From: Candidatus Neomarinimicrobiota bacterium
Lineage (GTDB): Bacteria; Fidelibacterota; Marinisomatia; Marinisomatales; S15-B10
DNA: 46,379 nt
Direction: 5' to 3'
Assembly (NCBI GenBank): GCA_012964825.1
Contig: DTTI01000040.1
Span: 1-46,379 of the forward strand
How positions within the stretch are numbered: the first letter of the stretch is position 1; each line of letters opens with the position of its first letter. Made by a program: the position numbers and the translations under genes. A model generated the notes under the pieces. The model worked only from the letters and a program-made list of their open reading frames with translations. It had not been told where the DNA came from and did not search any database. Below, one piece after another: positions 19,059 through 26,698 of the stretch.

Positions 19059-19086
19059 AAAGCGGGCTTCAACCCGCTTTTTTTTT
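19059..19086 (+). terminator. Rho-independent terminator after the hut/DUF350 unit
   Basis: AAAGCGGG at 19059-19066 pairs perfectly with CCCGCTTT at 19073-19080 across a six-base loop (CTTCAA), and the stem runs into a T tract through 19086. It lies 40 bases after the DUF350 stop and before efp, so it separates two transcription units. Confidence 0.9.
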
Positions 19087-19190
19087 GAGAGAGAGTAAAT
19101 AAGGCAGAAGATTTGATCCTTCAACAGAACAACCGATTGTATATCCCTATGCAGGGGCGTAAATTTTTCAGCTTTTTAGAGAGAACCTCA

Positions 19191-19760
19191 TTGGCAACAA
19201 CAGCGGATATTCGTACTGGTATGGTGATCGAGCATAAAGGTCACCGGATGAAGATTTTGTCTTTTCTCCACGTGAAGCCGGGTAAAGGGGGCGCTTTTGT
19301 CCGGACAAAGCTGAAGAATATTGTTACGGGGCAGGCAGTGGACGAAACGTTCAGGGCCGGCGAAAAGATTACACCTGTGAGAGTCGAGAATCATCAGATG
19401 CAGTACCTTTACAGCGAAAACGGCTCCTTTGTTTTTATGAATATGGACAGTTACGATCAGGTGTCGATATCTGCTGAACTGGTAACAAATGAAATTATCT
19501 TTATCAAGGAAGGTACTTTGATGGATGTCACGTTCATTGGTGAGGAGGTGATAGGAATAGTACCCCCCATTTTTGTAGAGCTGGAAGTGGCAGAATCTGA
19601 TCCCGGTATTCGCGGCAACACAGCAACGGGTGCCACCAAGCCGGCCACCCTTGAAACCGGACTTAACGTAAACGTACCACTTTTTGTGGAAAAGGGCGAT
19701 AAACTGAAGATTGATACCCGCACGGGTGAATATGTGGAAAGAGTGAAACAGGATGTTTGA
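19191..19760 (+). CDS. efp: Elongation factor P
   Basis: Relieves ribosome stalling at polyproline. From TTG 19191 the product is 189 residues starting [18 protein letters not shown], the expected start. The tip loop reads PGKGGAFVR with Lys32 at the position modified in many bacteria. The frame is open to 19113, but the added residues are not EF-P-like. No epmA/epmB or other modification gene is in the window. The last eight bases overlap accB. Confidence 0.93.
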   Translation: MATTADIRTGMVIEHKGHRMKILSFLHVKPGKGGAFVRTKLKNIVTGQAVDETFRAGEKITPVRVENHQMQYLYSENGSFVFMNMDSYDQVSISAELVTNEIIFIKEGTLMDVTFIGEEVIGIVPPIFVELEVAESDPGIRGNTATGATKPATLETGLNVNVPLFVEKGDKLKIDTRTGEYVERVKQDV

Positions 19761-20214
19761 AAGCTGGAAAGCAAGACTGCAGACTATTATCGATATGCTC
19801 GAAGCCAGTGATGTGAACGAGATTGAAGTGAGTTTTTTCGGTCGGAAATACCATGTTACTAAAAGTGCACCTATGGAGAATTCGCCGGTTTCAGTACCAG
19901 CATCTCAGGTGATCCAAATTGCACCACCGGAGGATAATAGACCCTCGGTACCAGAGCCTGCACCGATTTCTACAAATGTGGAGGTCACCTCTCCTATGGT
20001 GGGAACATTTTACAGGGCGCCTTCGCCGGAATCACCGCCCTTTGTGAAAGAAGGGGATCGTGTCACAGCGGGACAGACACTATGCATTATCGAGGCGATG
20101 AAAATCATGAACGAAATCGAGTCAGAGGTGACCGGCCGGATTTCAAAAATTTTGATGGAGAATGCCAAGGCGGTAGAATACGGTCAAGCCCTCTTTGTCA
20201 TTGAACCGGACTGA
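19753..20214 (+). CDS. accB: Biotin carboxyl carrier protein of acetyl-CoA carboxylase
   Basis: Carries biotin between the carboxylase and transferase half-reactions of acetyl-CoA carboxylase. The 153 residues have an N-terminal helix region, a Pro/Ala/Ser-rich linker (about 38-75) and a C-terminal biotinyl domain with the EAMKIMNEI motif; the biotinylated lysine is Lys117. The ATG overlaps the end of efp by eight bases, an arrangement (efp-accB-accC) found in many bacteria. Confidence 0.95.
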   Translation: MFESWKARLQTIIDMLEASDVNEIEVSFFGRKYHVTKSAPMENSPVSVPASQVIQIAPPEDNRPSVPEPAPISTNVEVTSPMVGTFYRAPSPESPPFVKEGDRVTAGQTLCIIEAMKIMNEIESEVTGRISKILMENAKAVEYGQALFVIEPD

Positions 20215-20267
20215 TCGCTAATCAATTATAAACCTTTCTTCTTTAATCAATCCAGCCATCTTAGCTG

Positions 20268-21617
20268 ATGTTTAAGAAGATTCTCATAGCAAACAGAGGT
20301 GAAATCGCTCTTAGAATAATTCGTGCTTGCCACGAACTGAGTATCGAAACAGTTGCTGTCTATTCTTCCGCCGATGAACTTTCCCTCCATGTCCGGTTCG
20401 CCGATGAGGCTATCTGTATTGGTCCGCCGCCGGGATCCGAAAGTTATATGAACATACCCAGTATTCTAAGTGCAGCTGAACTGACGAATAGCGACGCCAT
20501 CCACCCAGGATACGGATTTCTTGCCGAGAATCCTGAGTTTGCCCAGATCTGTACTGATAATGATTTTGTTTTTATCGGCCCTTCCGCCGATACAATTCTT
20601 GCCATGGGAGAAAAGGCTACTGCTAAAAAGTCAATGAAAGCGGCCGGTGTGCCAGTGATCCCCGGGAGTAATGGTGTAATAAGTTCCGTAGGAGAAGCAC
20701 AAAAGATTGCTTCTGAGATCGGATTTCCTGTTATGCTTAAAGCATCAGCCGGCGGCGGTGGAAGAGGTATGCGGGTCGTTAAGGAAACAGACCAACTTGA
20801 AAGAGCTTTTGTCACCGCTTCTTCTGAAGCACAATCCGCTTTTAACAACGGTGATCTTTATCTGGAAAAATTTGTGGAAAAGTCCCGCCATATCGAAATT
20901 CAAATTCTGGCCGACCGATATGGGAATGTGATCCACTTTGGTGAGAGGGAATGCTCAATTCAAAGACGCCATCAGAAGCTTATTGAAGAATCACCTTCCC
21001 CGATAATTGATGAGGAGCTCAGACAAAAGATGGGATCTGCCGCTGTTCAAGGCACAGAGTCCATCGGCTATGTAGGGCTTGGTACAGTGGAATTCCTTTT
21101 TGATAGCAAATCAAAAGAGTTCTATTTTATGGAAATGAATACCCGAATTCAGGTGGAACATCCTGTGACGGAGGTGGTTATGGGAAAGGACCTGGTGAAA
21201 ATGCAGATTAGGCTGGCAGTTGGGGAGGAGATACCAAGTTATCTTGCCCAGCAGAAACTGAGGGGTCACGCTATGGAGTGCCGTATCAATGCGGAAGATC
21301 CTTCAAATAATTTCATCCCGTCGCCAGGGAAAATTAAGGAGTTTTATGCACCCGGCGGGAACGGCGTCAGGATGGACTCACATGTTTATGCCGGTTATGA
21401 GATCTCGCCGCACTACGATTCCCTCATTGGTAAACTTATCGTCCACTCTGAGGATCGGGATACAACCATCAACAGAATGCAACGCGCGCTGGAAGAAATC
21501 ATCATCGAAGGGCCGAAAACAACCATCCCATTTCATCAGGCTATTATGCAGAATAGTGATTTTCAGGCCGGTAATTTTCATACAGGTTTTCTGGAGACAT
21601 TTGTCTTTGAGGAATAG
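20268..21617 (+). CDS. accC: Biotin carboxylase, acetyl-CoA carboxylase subunit
   Basis: ATP-dependent carboxylation of the biotin on AccB. The 449-residue ATP-grasp protein contains [17 protein letters not shown], the glycine-rich ATP loop [11 protein letters not shown], and the catalytic [18 protein letters not shown]. Length equals classical AccC; no carboxyltransferase domain is fused, and accA/accD are elsewhere. No clear Shine-Dalgarno precedes ATG 20268. Confidence 0.96.
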   Translation: MFKKILIANRGEIALRIIRACHELSIETVAVYSSADELSLHVRFADEAICIGPPPGSESYMNIPSILSAAELTNSDAIHPGYGFLAENPEFAQICTDNDFVFIGPSADTILAMGEKATAKKSMKAAGVPVIPGSNGVISSVGEAQKIASEIGFPVMLKASAGGGGRGMRVVKETDQLERAFVTASSEAQSAFNNGDLYLEKFVEKSRHIEIQILADRYGNVIHFGERECSIQRRHQKLIEESPSPIIDEELRQKMGSAAVQGTESIGYVGLGTVEFLFDSKSKEFYFMEMNTRIQVEHPVTEVVMGKDLVKMQIRLAVGEEIPSYLAQQKLRGHAMECRINAEDPSNNFIPSPGKIKEFYAPGGNGVRMDSHVYAGYEISPHYDSLIGKLIVHSEDRDTTINRMQRALEEIIIEGPKTTIPFHQAIMQNSDFQAGNFHTGFLETFVFEE

Positions 21618-21651
21618 AATCTGAAATTGAGAAGAAAGGGGTTAGACAGAA

Positions 21652-22029
21652 ATGAACATTCCTTCTAATTTGTTCTACAGCGAATCCCATGAGTGGGTTC
21701 TTATAGAGAATGATATTGCTACTATTGGCATCACCGATTACGCGCAAGGTGAATTAGGTGATATTGTTTACTTCGAACTTCCTGAAGAAGGGAGCGTGGC
21801 GGTGAAGGGAGAACCTTTCGGCACCATCGAAGCTGTAAAGACTGTGGTTGATCTCTACGCCCCCATGTCCGGAACAATGGCTGAGGTAAACAGTGCTCTT
21901 TTTGATGAGCCTGAGCTGGCAAACCAGGATCCTTACGGTAAAGGGTGGATCATAAAGATCGGGCTTTCAAGTTCTGTTCAATCTAAGAATTTGTTGTCCG
22001 CTGATGAGTACAGTGATATTGTTGGATAA
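21652..22029 (+). CDS. gcvH: Glycine cleavage system H protein
   Basis: Lipoyl carrier of the glycine cleavage complex. The 125 residues include ESHEWVLIENDIATIGITDYAQ, LGDIVYFELPE and the lipoylation site GTIEAVKTVVDLYAP with Lys63. A purine-rich AGAAAGGGG at 21632-21640 serves as ribosome-binding site. gcvT and gcvP are not in the window, so its link to accC is positional only. Confidence 0.95.
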   Translation: MNIPSNLFYSESHEWVLIENDIATIGITDYAQGELGDIVYFELPEEGSVAVKGEPFGTIEAVKTVVDLYAPMSGTMAEVNSALFDEPELANQDPYGKGWIIKIGLSSSVQSKNLLSADEYSDIVG

Positions 22030-22061
22030 AAATTATTATTAAGGATGTATCTGCTTTTCGT

Positions 22062-22808
22062 ATGAGTACGGTTTATTCACATCTGGAGAAAGTCCGCCAG
22101 GAGAAGGGAGCGGGCTATCTCGTGCTCATAGATCCTGACAAGAAGAATGATGGCAAGCTTGAGAAACTGGTGACGTCAGTGAATCGTTCCGGTGCTGACG
22201 GCATCCTCATTGGGGGGAGTCTCATTATGGACAGCGGTTTCCACGAGCGGGCGGAAAAGATCAAATCAATGGCCGAGGTACCCGTAATTCTCTTTCCCGG
22301 TTCGGTGAATCAGCTGGGTCCTCATTGCGATGCGGTTCTCTTCATGTCTGTCATCAGTGGTCGGAATCCCACTTATCTCATCGGTGAGCAGGTCATCGGC
22401 GCCCCTTTGGTGAAAGATCTTGGTCTGGAACCTATCCCAACGGGCTATATGATTTTTGACGGTGGAGGTCACAGCACTGCCGAATTCATGAGCGGTTCCA
22501 GCCCTTTGCCCATGAATCGACCCGATATTGCCGTGGCTCACGCTTTGGCAGGCCAATATTTGGGTATGAAACTAATTTACTTGGAGGCCGGGAGCGGCGC
22601 TGAATCAGCTGTTCCTGATGAAATAATTTCGGCTGTTGCCAAGAATATTGATATTCCGCTCATAGTAGGAGGCGGGATCCGAAAGCAGGCGGCGGCCGTG
22701 AACAAAGTGAAAGCAGGAGCTTCCTTCATTATTACCGGAACAGCTATCGAATCGGATGAAGGGGAAAATCTTTTAGAATCGTTCGCCGACGCCATCCACG
22801 GAGCCTGA
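22062..22808 (+). CDS. Geranylgeranylglyceryl-phosphate synthase family (PcrB/GGGPS-like)
   Basis: A 248-residue TIM-barrel prenyltransferase of the GGGPS/PcrB family, which joins a prenyl diphosphate to sn-glycerol-1-phosphate, the first ether bond of archaeal-type lipids. Motifs seen: YLVLIDPDKK (residues 19-28), DGILIGGSLIMDS, VPVILFPGSVNQL, IPTGYMIFDGG, LIYLEAGSGA, PLIVGGGIRK and FIITGTAIE. These resemble the bacterial and archaeal group II enzymes more than Bacillus PcrB. Prenyl chain length and product cannot be read here. It is followed after one base by the broken gmhA. Confidence 0.88.
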   Translation: MSTVYSHLEKVRQEKGAGYLVLIDPDKKNDGKLEKLVTSVNRSGADGILIGGSLIMDSGFHERAEKIKSMAEVPVILFPGSVNQLGPHCDAVLFMSVISGRNPTYLIGEQVIGAPLVKDLGLEPIPTGYMIFDGGGHSTAEFMSGSSPLPMNRPDIAVAHALAGQYLGMKLIYLEAGSGAESAVPDEIISAVAKNIDIPLIVGGGIRKQAAAVNKVKAGASFIITGTAIESDEGENLLESFADAIHGA

Positions 22809-22809
22809 T

Positions 22810-23366
22810 ATGCCCCAGAGAAAAGTTATCGAGGATCAACTGAGAGAGCGCCAGCGTTAAGCAGGCTATGGTAGAAAGATGTGGAAAAGAAATTCAGAAA
22901 GCGGCGGAACTGATCACCGAATCCATCAAAAGGGGCGGAAAGGTCATGTGGTGCGGCACAGGCCCAGCACCTTTCCACCGAAATCATAGGAGGCTTAAGA
23001 AGACATGATCTTCCACCACAACCTTCCGTTTCACTTACCAATGACAGCTCGTTAATAACGGCCTGGTCCAATGATGTCAGTTTCGATTTTCATTTTTCAA
23101 GACAGGTGGAGGGTCTTGGCAAGGCAGGCGATGTTCTGGTGGCGCTGAGCACCAGCGGTAATTCCGCAAATGTGGTCCAGGCGGTGGAGAAGGCCAAATC
23201 CATGGGTGTGAATGTGATTGTCCTAAAAGGAAAGAGTGGGGGTAAACTTGCCAGTATGGGTGTTGTGAATATCTGCGTTCCGTCTGATGATACACAGCAC
23301 ATTCAAGAGGGCCACATCACGGCGGGACACATTTTTTGTGAACTGGTGGAACAGGCTTTCGAATAG
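22810..23366 (+). pseudogene. gmhA: Phosphoheptose isomerase-like SIS protein, broken by two frame changes
   Basis: The intact parent would be a SIS-domain sedoheptulose-7-phosphate isomerase of about 190 residues. Three pieces are in different frames. The first is MPQRKVIEDQLRERQR, ending at TAA 22858. The second, from about 22859, is KQAMVERCGKEIQKAAELITESIKRGGKVMWCG. The third, from 22959, is QAQHLSTEIIGGLRRHDLPP... through LVALSTSGNSANVVQAVEKA to the TAG at 23364. The first junction fits loss of 2 bases. The second lacks the GNGGSAAD-type phosphate loop and fits loss of about 17 bases. Both shifts agree with the frames seen. A true pseudogene is likeliest, but assembly error is possible. 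Confidence 0.8.
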
Positions 23367-23405
23367 GGAGAAGGAGAGACGCAAGCTTACGCAGAGCCAT
23401 TTATC

Positions 23406-24260
23406 ATGTACCTTCGTGTCGAGAAGAATCTTGCTCATAACACATTGGATGCTTATAAACGGGATATCTCTCGTTACCTCGATTTCACCAGAAAAGAATC
23501 CGATCCCGACAAAGTGGAAACCGCTCAAATTCAGGCATATATCCGGGGCCTGAGTGCCCATCTGAAGTCTTCCAGTATCCGGAGAAATCTTTCCGTCATC
23601 AGAGCATTCCACACTTATCTGGTGGATGAGGGTGCTGCCGACACAAATCCTTCAGAGCTGGTGGATATGCCTAAAATGCCAAAGTATCTCCCGGAAGTGC
23701 TCTCCGTGGATGAGATTGATAATCTTCTAAGTGTTATTGACACTTCCAAGCCGGCTGGCTTACGGGATCGCGCCATGCTGGAACTGCTCTACTCATCGGG
23801 TCTGCGCGTCTCGGAGATGACTTCTCTTACTATGTTGGATATTTTGGAGGGGAAAAGTTGGCTTAGAGTCACTGGGAAGGGGTCGAAGGAGCGGATTGTC
23901 CCTCTTGGGAGCAAGGCTGTGAAATGGTTAGAGCGATACATTAACGGATCAAGAGAAACATTTATTAAAAAAGGGAAAAACACTGATCACCTTTTTCTCA
24001 ATTACAGGGGGGGCGCCATCAGCAGAAAGGGTGTCTGGATGTTGCTGAAGAGATATGCGGCTGATTCCGACATTGAAAAAAAGTTTTCGCCCCAGACGCT
24101 CCGCCACTCGTTTGCTACACATCTTCTCGAGGGAGGTGCTGATCTGAGAGCGGTACAGCTGATGCTGGGCCATTCTGATATCTCTACCACCCAGATCTAC
24201 ACGCATCTCGACAAAACTTATCTGCAACAAGTCCACAAGGAGTATCATCCACGATGGTAG
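23406..24260 (+). CDS. XerC/XerD-like tyrosine recombinase with altered HxxR motif
   Basis: Xer recombinases resolve chromosome dimers at dif. The product from ATG 23406 is 284 residues. Catalytic candidates are Arg134 (SSGLRVSEM), Lys158 (TGKGSKER), Arg233, His256 (MLGHSDISTTQIYTH) and nucleophile Tyr265. The usual HxxR is SPQTLR here: Gln230 replaces the conserved His (codon CAG). The N-terminus also looks short, because MYLRVEKNLAHNTL aligns with the family about 10 residues in. Upstream codons are open back to the gmhA stop but contain no ATG, GTG or TTG, although GGAGAAGGAGAG lies at 23367-23378. It may be a non-canonical start, a damaged gene or an unusual Xer. Confidence 0.8.
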   Translation: MYLRVEKNLAHNTLDAYKRDISRYLDFTRKESDPDKVETAQIQAYIRGLSAHLKSSSIRRNLSVIRAFHTYLVDEGAADTNPSELVDMPKMPKYLPEVLSVDEIDNLLSVIDTSKPAGLRDRAMLELLYSSGLRVSEMTSLTMLDILEGKSWLRVTGKGSKERIVPLGSKAVKWLERYINGSRETFIKKGKNTDHLFLNYRGGAISRKGVWMLLKRYAADSDIEKKFSPQTLRHSFATHLLEGGADLRAVQLMLGHSDISTTQIYTHLDKTYLQQVHKEYHPRW

Positions 24261-24886
24261 AAAGTTTTCTTCTTCTCGCTCCTCCCATTCTGCTGGCCAT
24301 TACTTTTCACGAATATGCTCATGGATGGACGGCCATGAAGTTCGGTGATCCCACAGCGAAAATGATGGGGCGCTTGACACTAAATCCCATGGTTCACCTC
24401 GATCCTATTGGAACGCTCATGCTGTTTCTGGTTCATTTCGGCTGGGCCAAGCCGGTACCGGTGGATCCGCGCTATTTCTCCGACCCTAAACGACAGATGC
24501 TGTGGGTGGCGCTGGCGGGACCGGTGGCGAATATGATCCTCGCATTTTTCTCAGGTATTCTGATTATCGGTTTTTCCTCCTCAAATTTTATGTTTAACTC
24601 GAATACAGCCATTATCGGGAACATGTTAGTTTACAGTCTTCAGATCAATCTTGCTCTGGCTGTGTTCAACCTGCTGCCTATCCCACCTCTTGATGGTTCG
24701 AAAATTCTCAGAGGGCTTTTACCTTACGAATATGAACATATCGCTGTTCAGATGGAACAATACGGGCCGTGGGTGCTTATGTCCATTATTCTATTCGGTA
24801 TGATGACAGGCGTATCTCTGTTCTGGATCTTCATCGGTCCCTTCGTCAGATTTTTTTCTTCTTTGTTCACTCTTGGAATCATGTAA
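24254..24886 (+). CDS. Site-2 protease family (M50) membrane metalloprotease
   Basis: Intramembrane zinc metalloprotease-like protein of 210 residues with several hydrophobic segments. The zinc motif HEYAH is at 19-23 in the first helix, followed by LTLNPMVHLDPIGTLM and the third-ligand region NLLPIPPLDGSKIL with Asp147. There is no PDZ domain, so it belongs with the short YwhC-like members rather than RseP. Its ATG overlaps the xer stop; its stop overlaps the ATG of a small membrane peptide. Substrate unknown. Confidence 0.88.
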   Translation: MVESFLLLAPPILLAITFHEYAHGWTAMKFGDPTAKMMGRLTLNPMVHLDPIGTLMLFLVHFGWAKPVPVDPRYFSDPKRQMLWVALAGPVANMILAFFSGILIIGFSSSNFMFNSNTAIIGNMLVYSLQINLALAVFNLLPIPPLDGSKILRGLLPYEYEHIAVQMEQYGPWVLMSIILFGMMTGVSLFWIFIGPFVRFFSSLFTLGIM

Positions 24887-25014
24887 TGGGCTATGAAATT
24901 CACTTTAAACGCATCTTTAAATACCGACCCAAGAAAACAGTACTTCTAAAACTACTTGCACTTATGGCTGTAGTGCTGTTTCTTTTGTTCTATCTGAAAG
25001 GTATGGCCGATTGA
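24886..25014 (+). CDS. 42-residue single-span membrane peptide
   Basis: ATG 24886 overlaps the last base of the M50 protease stop (TAATG) and the frame ends at TGA one base before the FTCD gene. The product has a basic amphipathic N-terminus (YEIHFKRIFKYRPKKTVLLK) followed by one hydrophobic helix (LLALMAVVLFLLFYL) and a short GMAD tail. I do not recognise it. The tight overlaps with both neighbours argue that it is translated. Confidence 0.55.
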   Translation: MGYEIHFKRIFKYRPKKTVLLKLLALMAVVLFLLFYLKGMAD

Positions 25015-25015
25015 T

Positions 25016-26698
25016 ATGGACAAACTTGTAGAGTGTGTACCCAACTTTAGTGAAGGCCGCGACCAGAGCGTTCTGGATGCTATCACAGGTGCCATCACAG
25101 CTGTAAAAGATGTAGCTCTTCTTGATGTGGATTCCGGAGAGGCCACCAACAGAACAGTAATGACTTTCGTTGGTTCGCCGAAGGGGGTTACGGAGGCTGC
25201 ATTTCAGGCCATCGCTAGAGCAGCCGAACTTATTGATATGAAAAATCATTTTGGCGAACATGCCCGCATGGGTGCAACAGATGTTTGTCCTTTTGTTCCC
25301 ATTCGTGGCGTCACAATGGAGGAATGTGTAGAGATTGCCAAATTTGTAGGAAAGCGTGTGGGTGATGAACTATCAATCCCGGTCTACCTTTACGAAAATG
25401 CAGCTTCAACGCCCGAGCGCCAGAATCTCGCCAACGTCCGGGCGGGGGAGTACGAAGGCCTTGCTGATAAACTGAAAGATCCTGACTGGAAGCCTGATTT
25501 CGGAAAAGCTCAGTTTAACGCCAAAAGCGGCGCCACGGCTGTTGGGGCGAGACAGTTTCTCATCGCCTACAACGTAAACCTTAACACTCGTGATAGGAAA
25601 ATGGCAACTGACATCGCCTTGGACATCAGAGAGGCGGGTCGGGCAAAGCGGGACGAAGAAGGTCAAATTGTCCGTGACAAGGACGGCAATGCTTTGAAGG
25701 TGCCGGGACTATTGAAAGATTGCAAGGCTGTGGGGTGGGAGATTGAGGAGTACGGAAAGGCTCAAGTGTCCATTAATCTCACTGATTATACCGTTACGCC
25801 GCCCCATTCCGCTTTTGAGGCTGTCCGCGACGGCGCTCGTAAACGGTGGCTCCGGGTCACCGGGAGTGAAATCGTCGGGCTGATCCCGCTAGAGGCGATG
25901 CTCATGGCGGGACGTCATTATCTCACAGCACAGGGAAAGACAACCGCCGTGCCCGAATCGCAGCTCGTGCATGCCGCCGTTGAATCGCTGGGTCTCAATG
26001 ACGTCAGCAAGTTTGATCCCAATGAAAGGATTGTAGAATACCGCCTCAGAGAAAGTGGTGATCTTGTATCTATGACTGTGGATGGGTTTACAGATGAGTT
26101 GTCCATCGATTCACCAGCGCCAGGCGGCGGCTCTGTTTCGGCCCTTATGGGGACACTGGGTGCTGCACTGGTGAGCATGGTTGCCGCACTAACACACGGC
26201 AAGAAAGGGATGGAAGATTCAAGGGAAGAAATGGAGTTTCTTGGTAGTCAAGCTCAGGCGCTGAAAAAGAGATTGACCTCACTGGTGGATGAAGACACTG
26301 CGGCATTTAACGACGTTATGGTTGCTTTCCGGATGAAGAGAAAGACCGATAAGCAGAAAGCTGAACGCGACGCAGCCATCCAATCTGCCACAAAGAATGT
26401 CACACAGATCCCTCTTGTGGTGACCCAGCTCTGCTTTGAAGTACTGGAACTTTCGAAAACCGCCATTGAGAAGGGGAATCCCAACTCCGTCAGCGACGCC
26501 GGCGTGGCGGCAGAGGCGGCCTTGGCTGGGCTGAGAGGAGCACGGCTTAATGTTTTGATCAATCTAGACGATATTGGTGATGGTGATTATTGTGCTGAGA
26601 TGACAGAGAAGGTGGATAATCTATTACAAAAGGGGAAAAGTCTCCACAGTGAGGTTGTGGCGGCTGTGGTTCAAGTTATGGAAGGCGGAAATGGGTAG
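25016..26698 (+). CDS. ftcD: Bifunctional glutamate formimidoyltransferase / formimidoyl-THF cyclodeaminase
   Basis: Passes the formimino group of formiminoglutamate to tetrahydrofolate, then deaminates it to methenyl-THF, the tail of histidine degradation. The 560-residue product is a two-domain fusion: the transferase (residues 1 to ~300, LVECVPNFSEGRD at the start, GEHARMGATDVCPFVP near 80) and the cyclodeaminase (~360-560, SIDSPAPGGGSVSALMGTLGAALV). Many bacteria have these as separate proteins; the fusion resembles the animal FTCD layout. It lies 6.7 kb from hutI on the same strand. Its last eight bases overlap mutL. Confidence 0.93.
   Translation: MDKLVECVPNFSEGRDQSVLDAITGAITAVKDVALLDVDSGEATNRTVMTFVGSPKGVTEAAFQAIARAAELIDMKNHFGEHARMGATDVCPFVPIRGVTMEECVEIAKFVGKRVGDELSIPVYLYENAASTPERQNLANVRAGEYEGLADKLKDPDWKPDFGKAQFNAKSGATAVGARQFLIAYNVNLNTRDRKMATDIALDIREAGRAKRDEEGQIVRDKDGNALKVPGLLKDCKAVGWEIEEYGKAQVSINLTDYTVTPPHSAFEAVRDGARKRWLRVTGSEIVGLIPLEAMLMAGRHYLTAQGKTTAVPESQLVHAAVESLGLNDVSKFDPNERIVEYRLRESGDLVSMTVDGFTDELSIDSPAPGGGSVSALMGTLGAALVSMVAALTHGKKGMEDSREEMEFLGSQAQALKKRLTSLVDEDTAAFNDVMVAFRMKRKTDKQKAERDAAIQSATKNVTQIPLVVTQLCFEVLELSKTAIEKGNPNSVSDAGVAAEAALAGLRGARLNVLINLDDIGDGDYCAEMTEKVDNLLQKGKSLHSEVVAAVVQVMEGGNG

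Noticed and set aside
19113-19190. Upstream start for efp giving a longer protein
   Set aside because: The extra residues are not EF-P-like; [10 protein letters not shown] from TTG 19191 matches the family.
23287-23553. Overlapping plus-strand frame across the gmhA/xer junction
   Set aside because: No family resemblance; it is a shadow of the recombinase reading frame.
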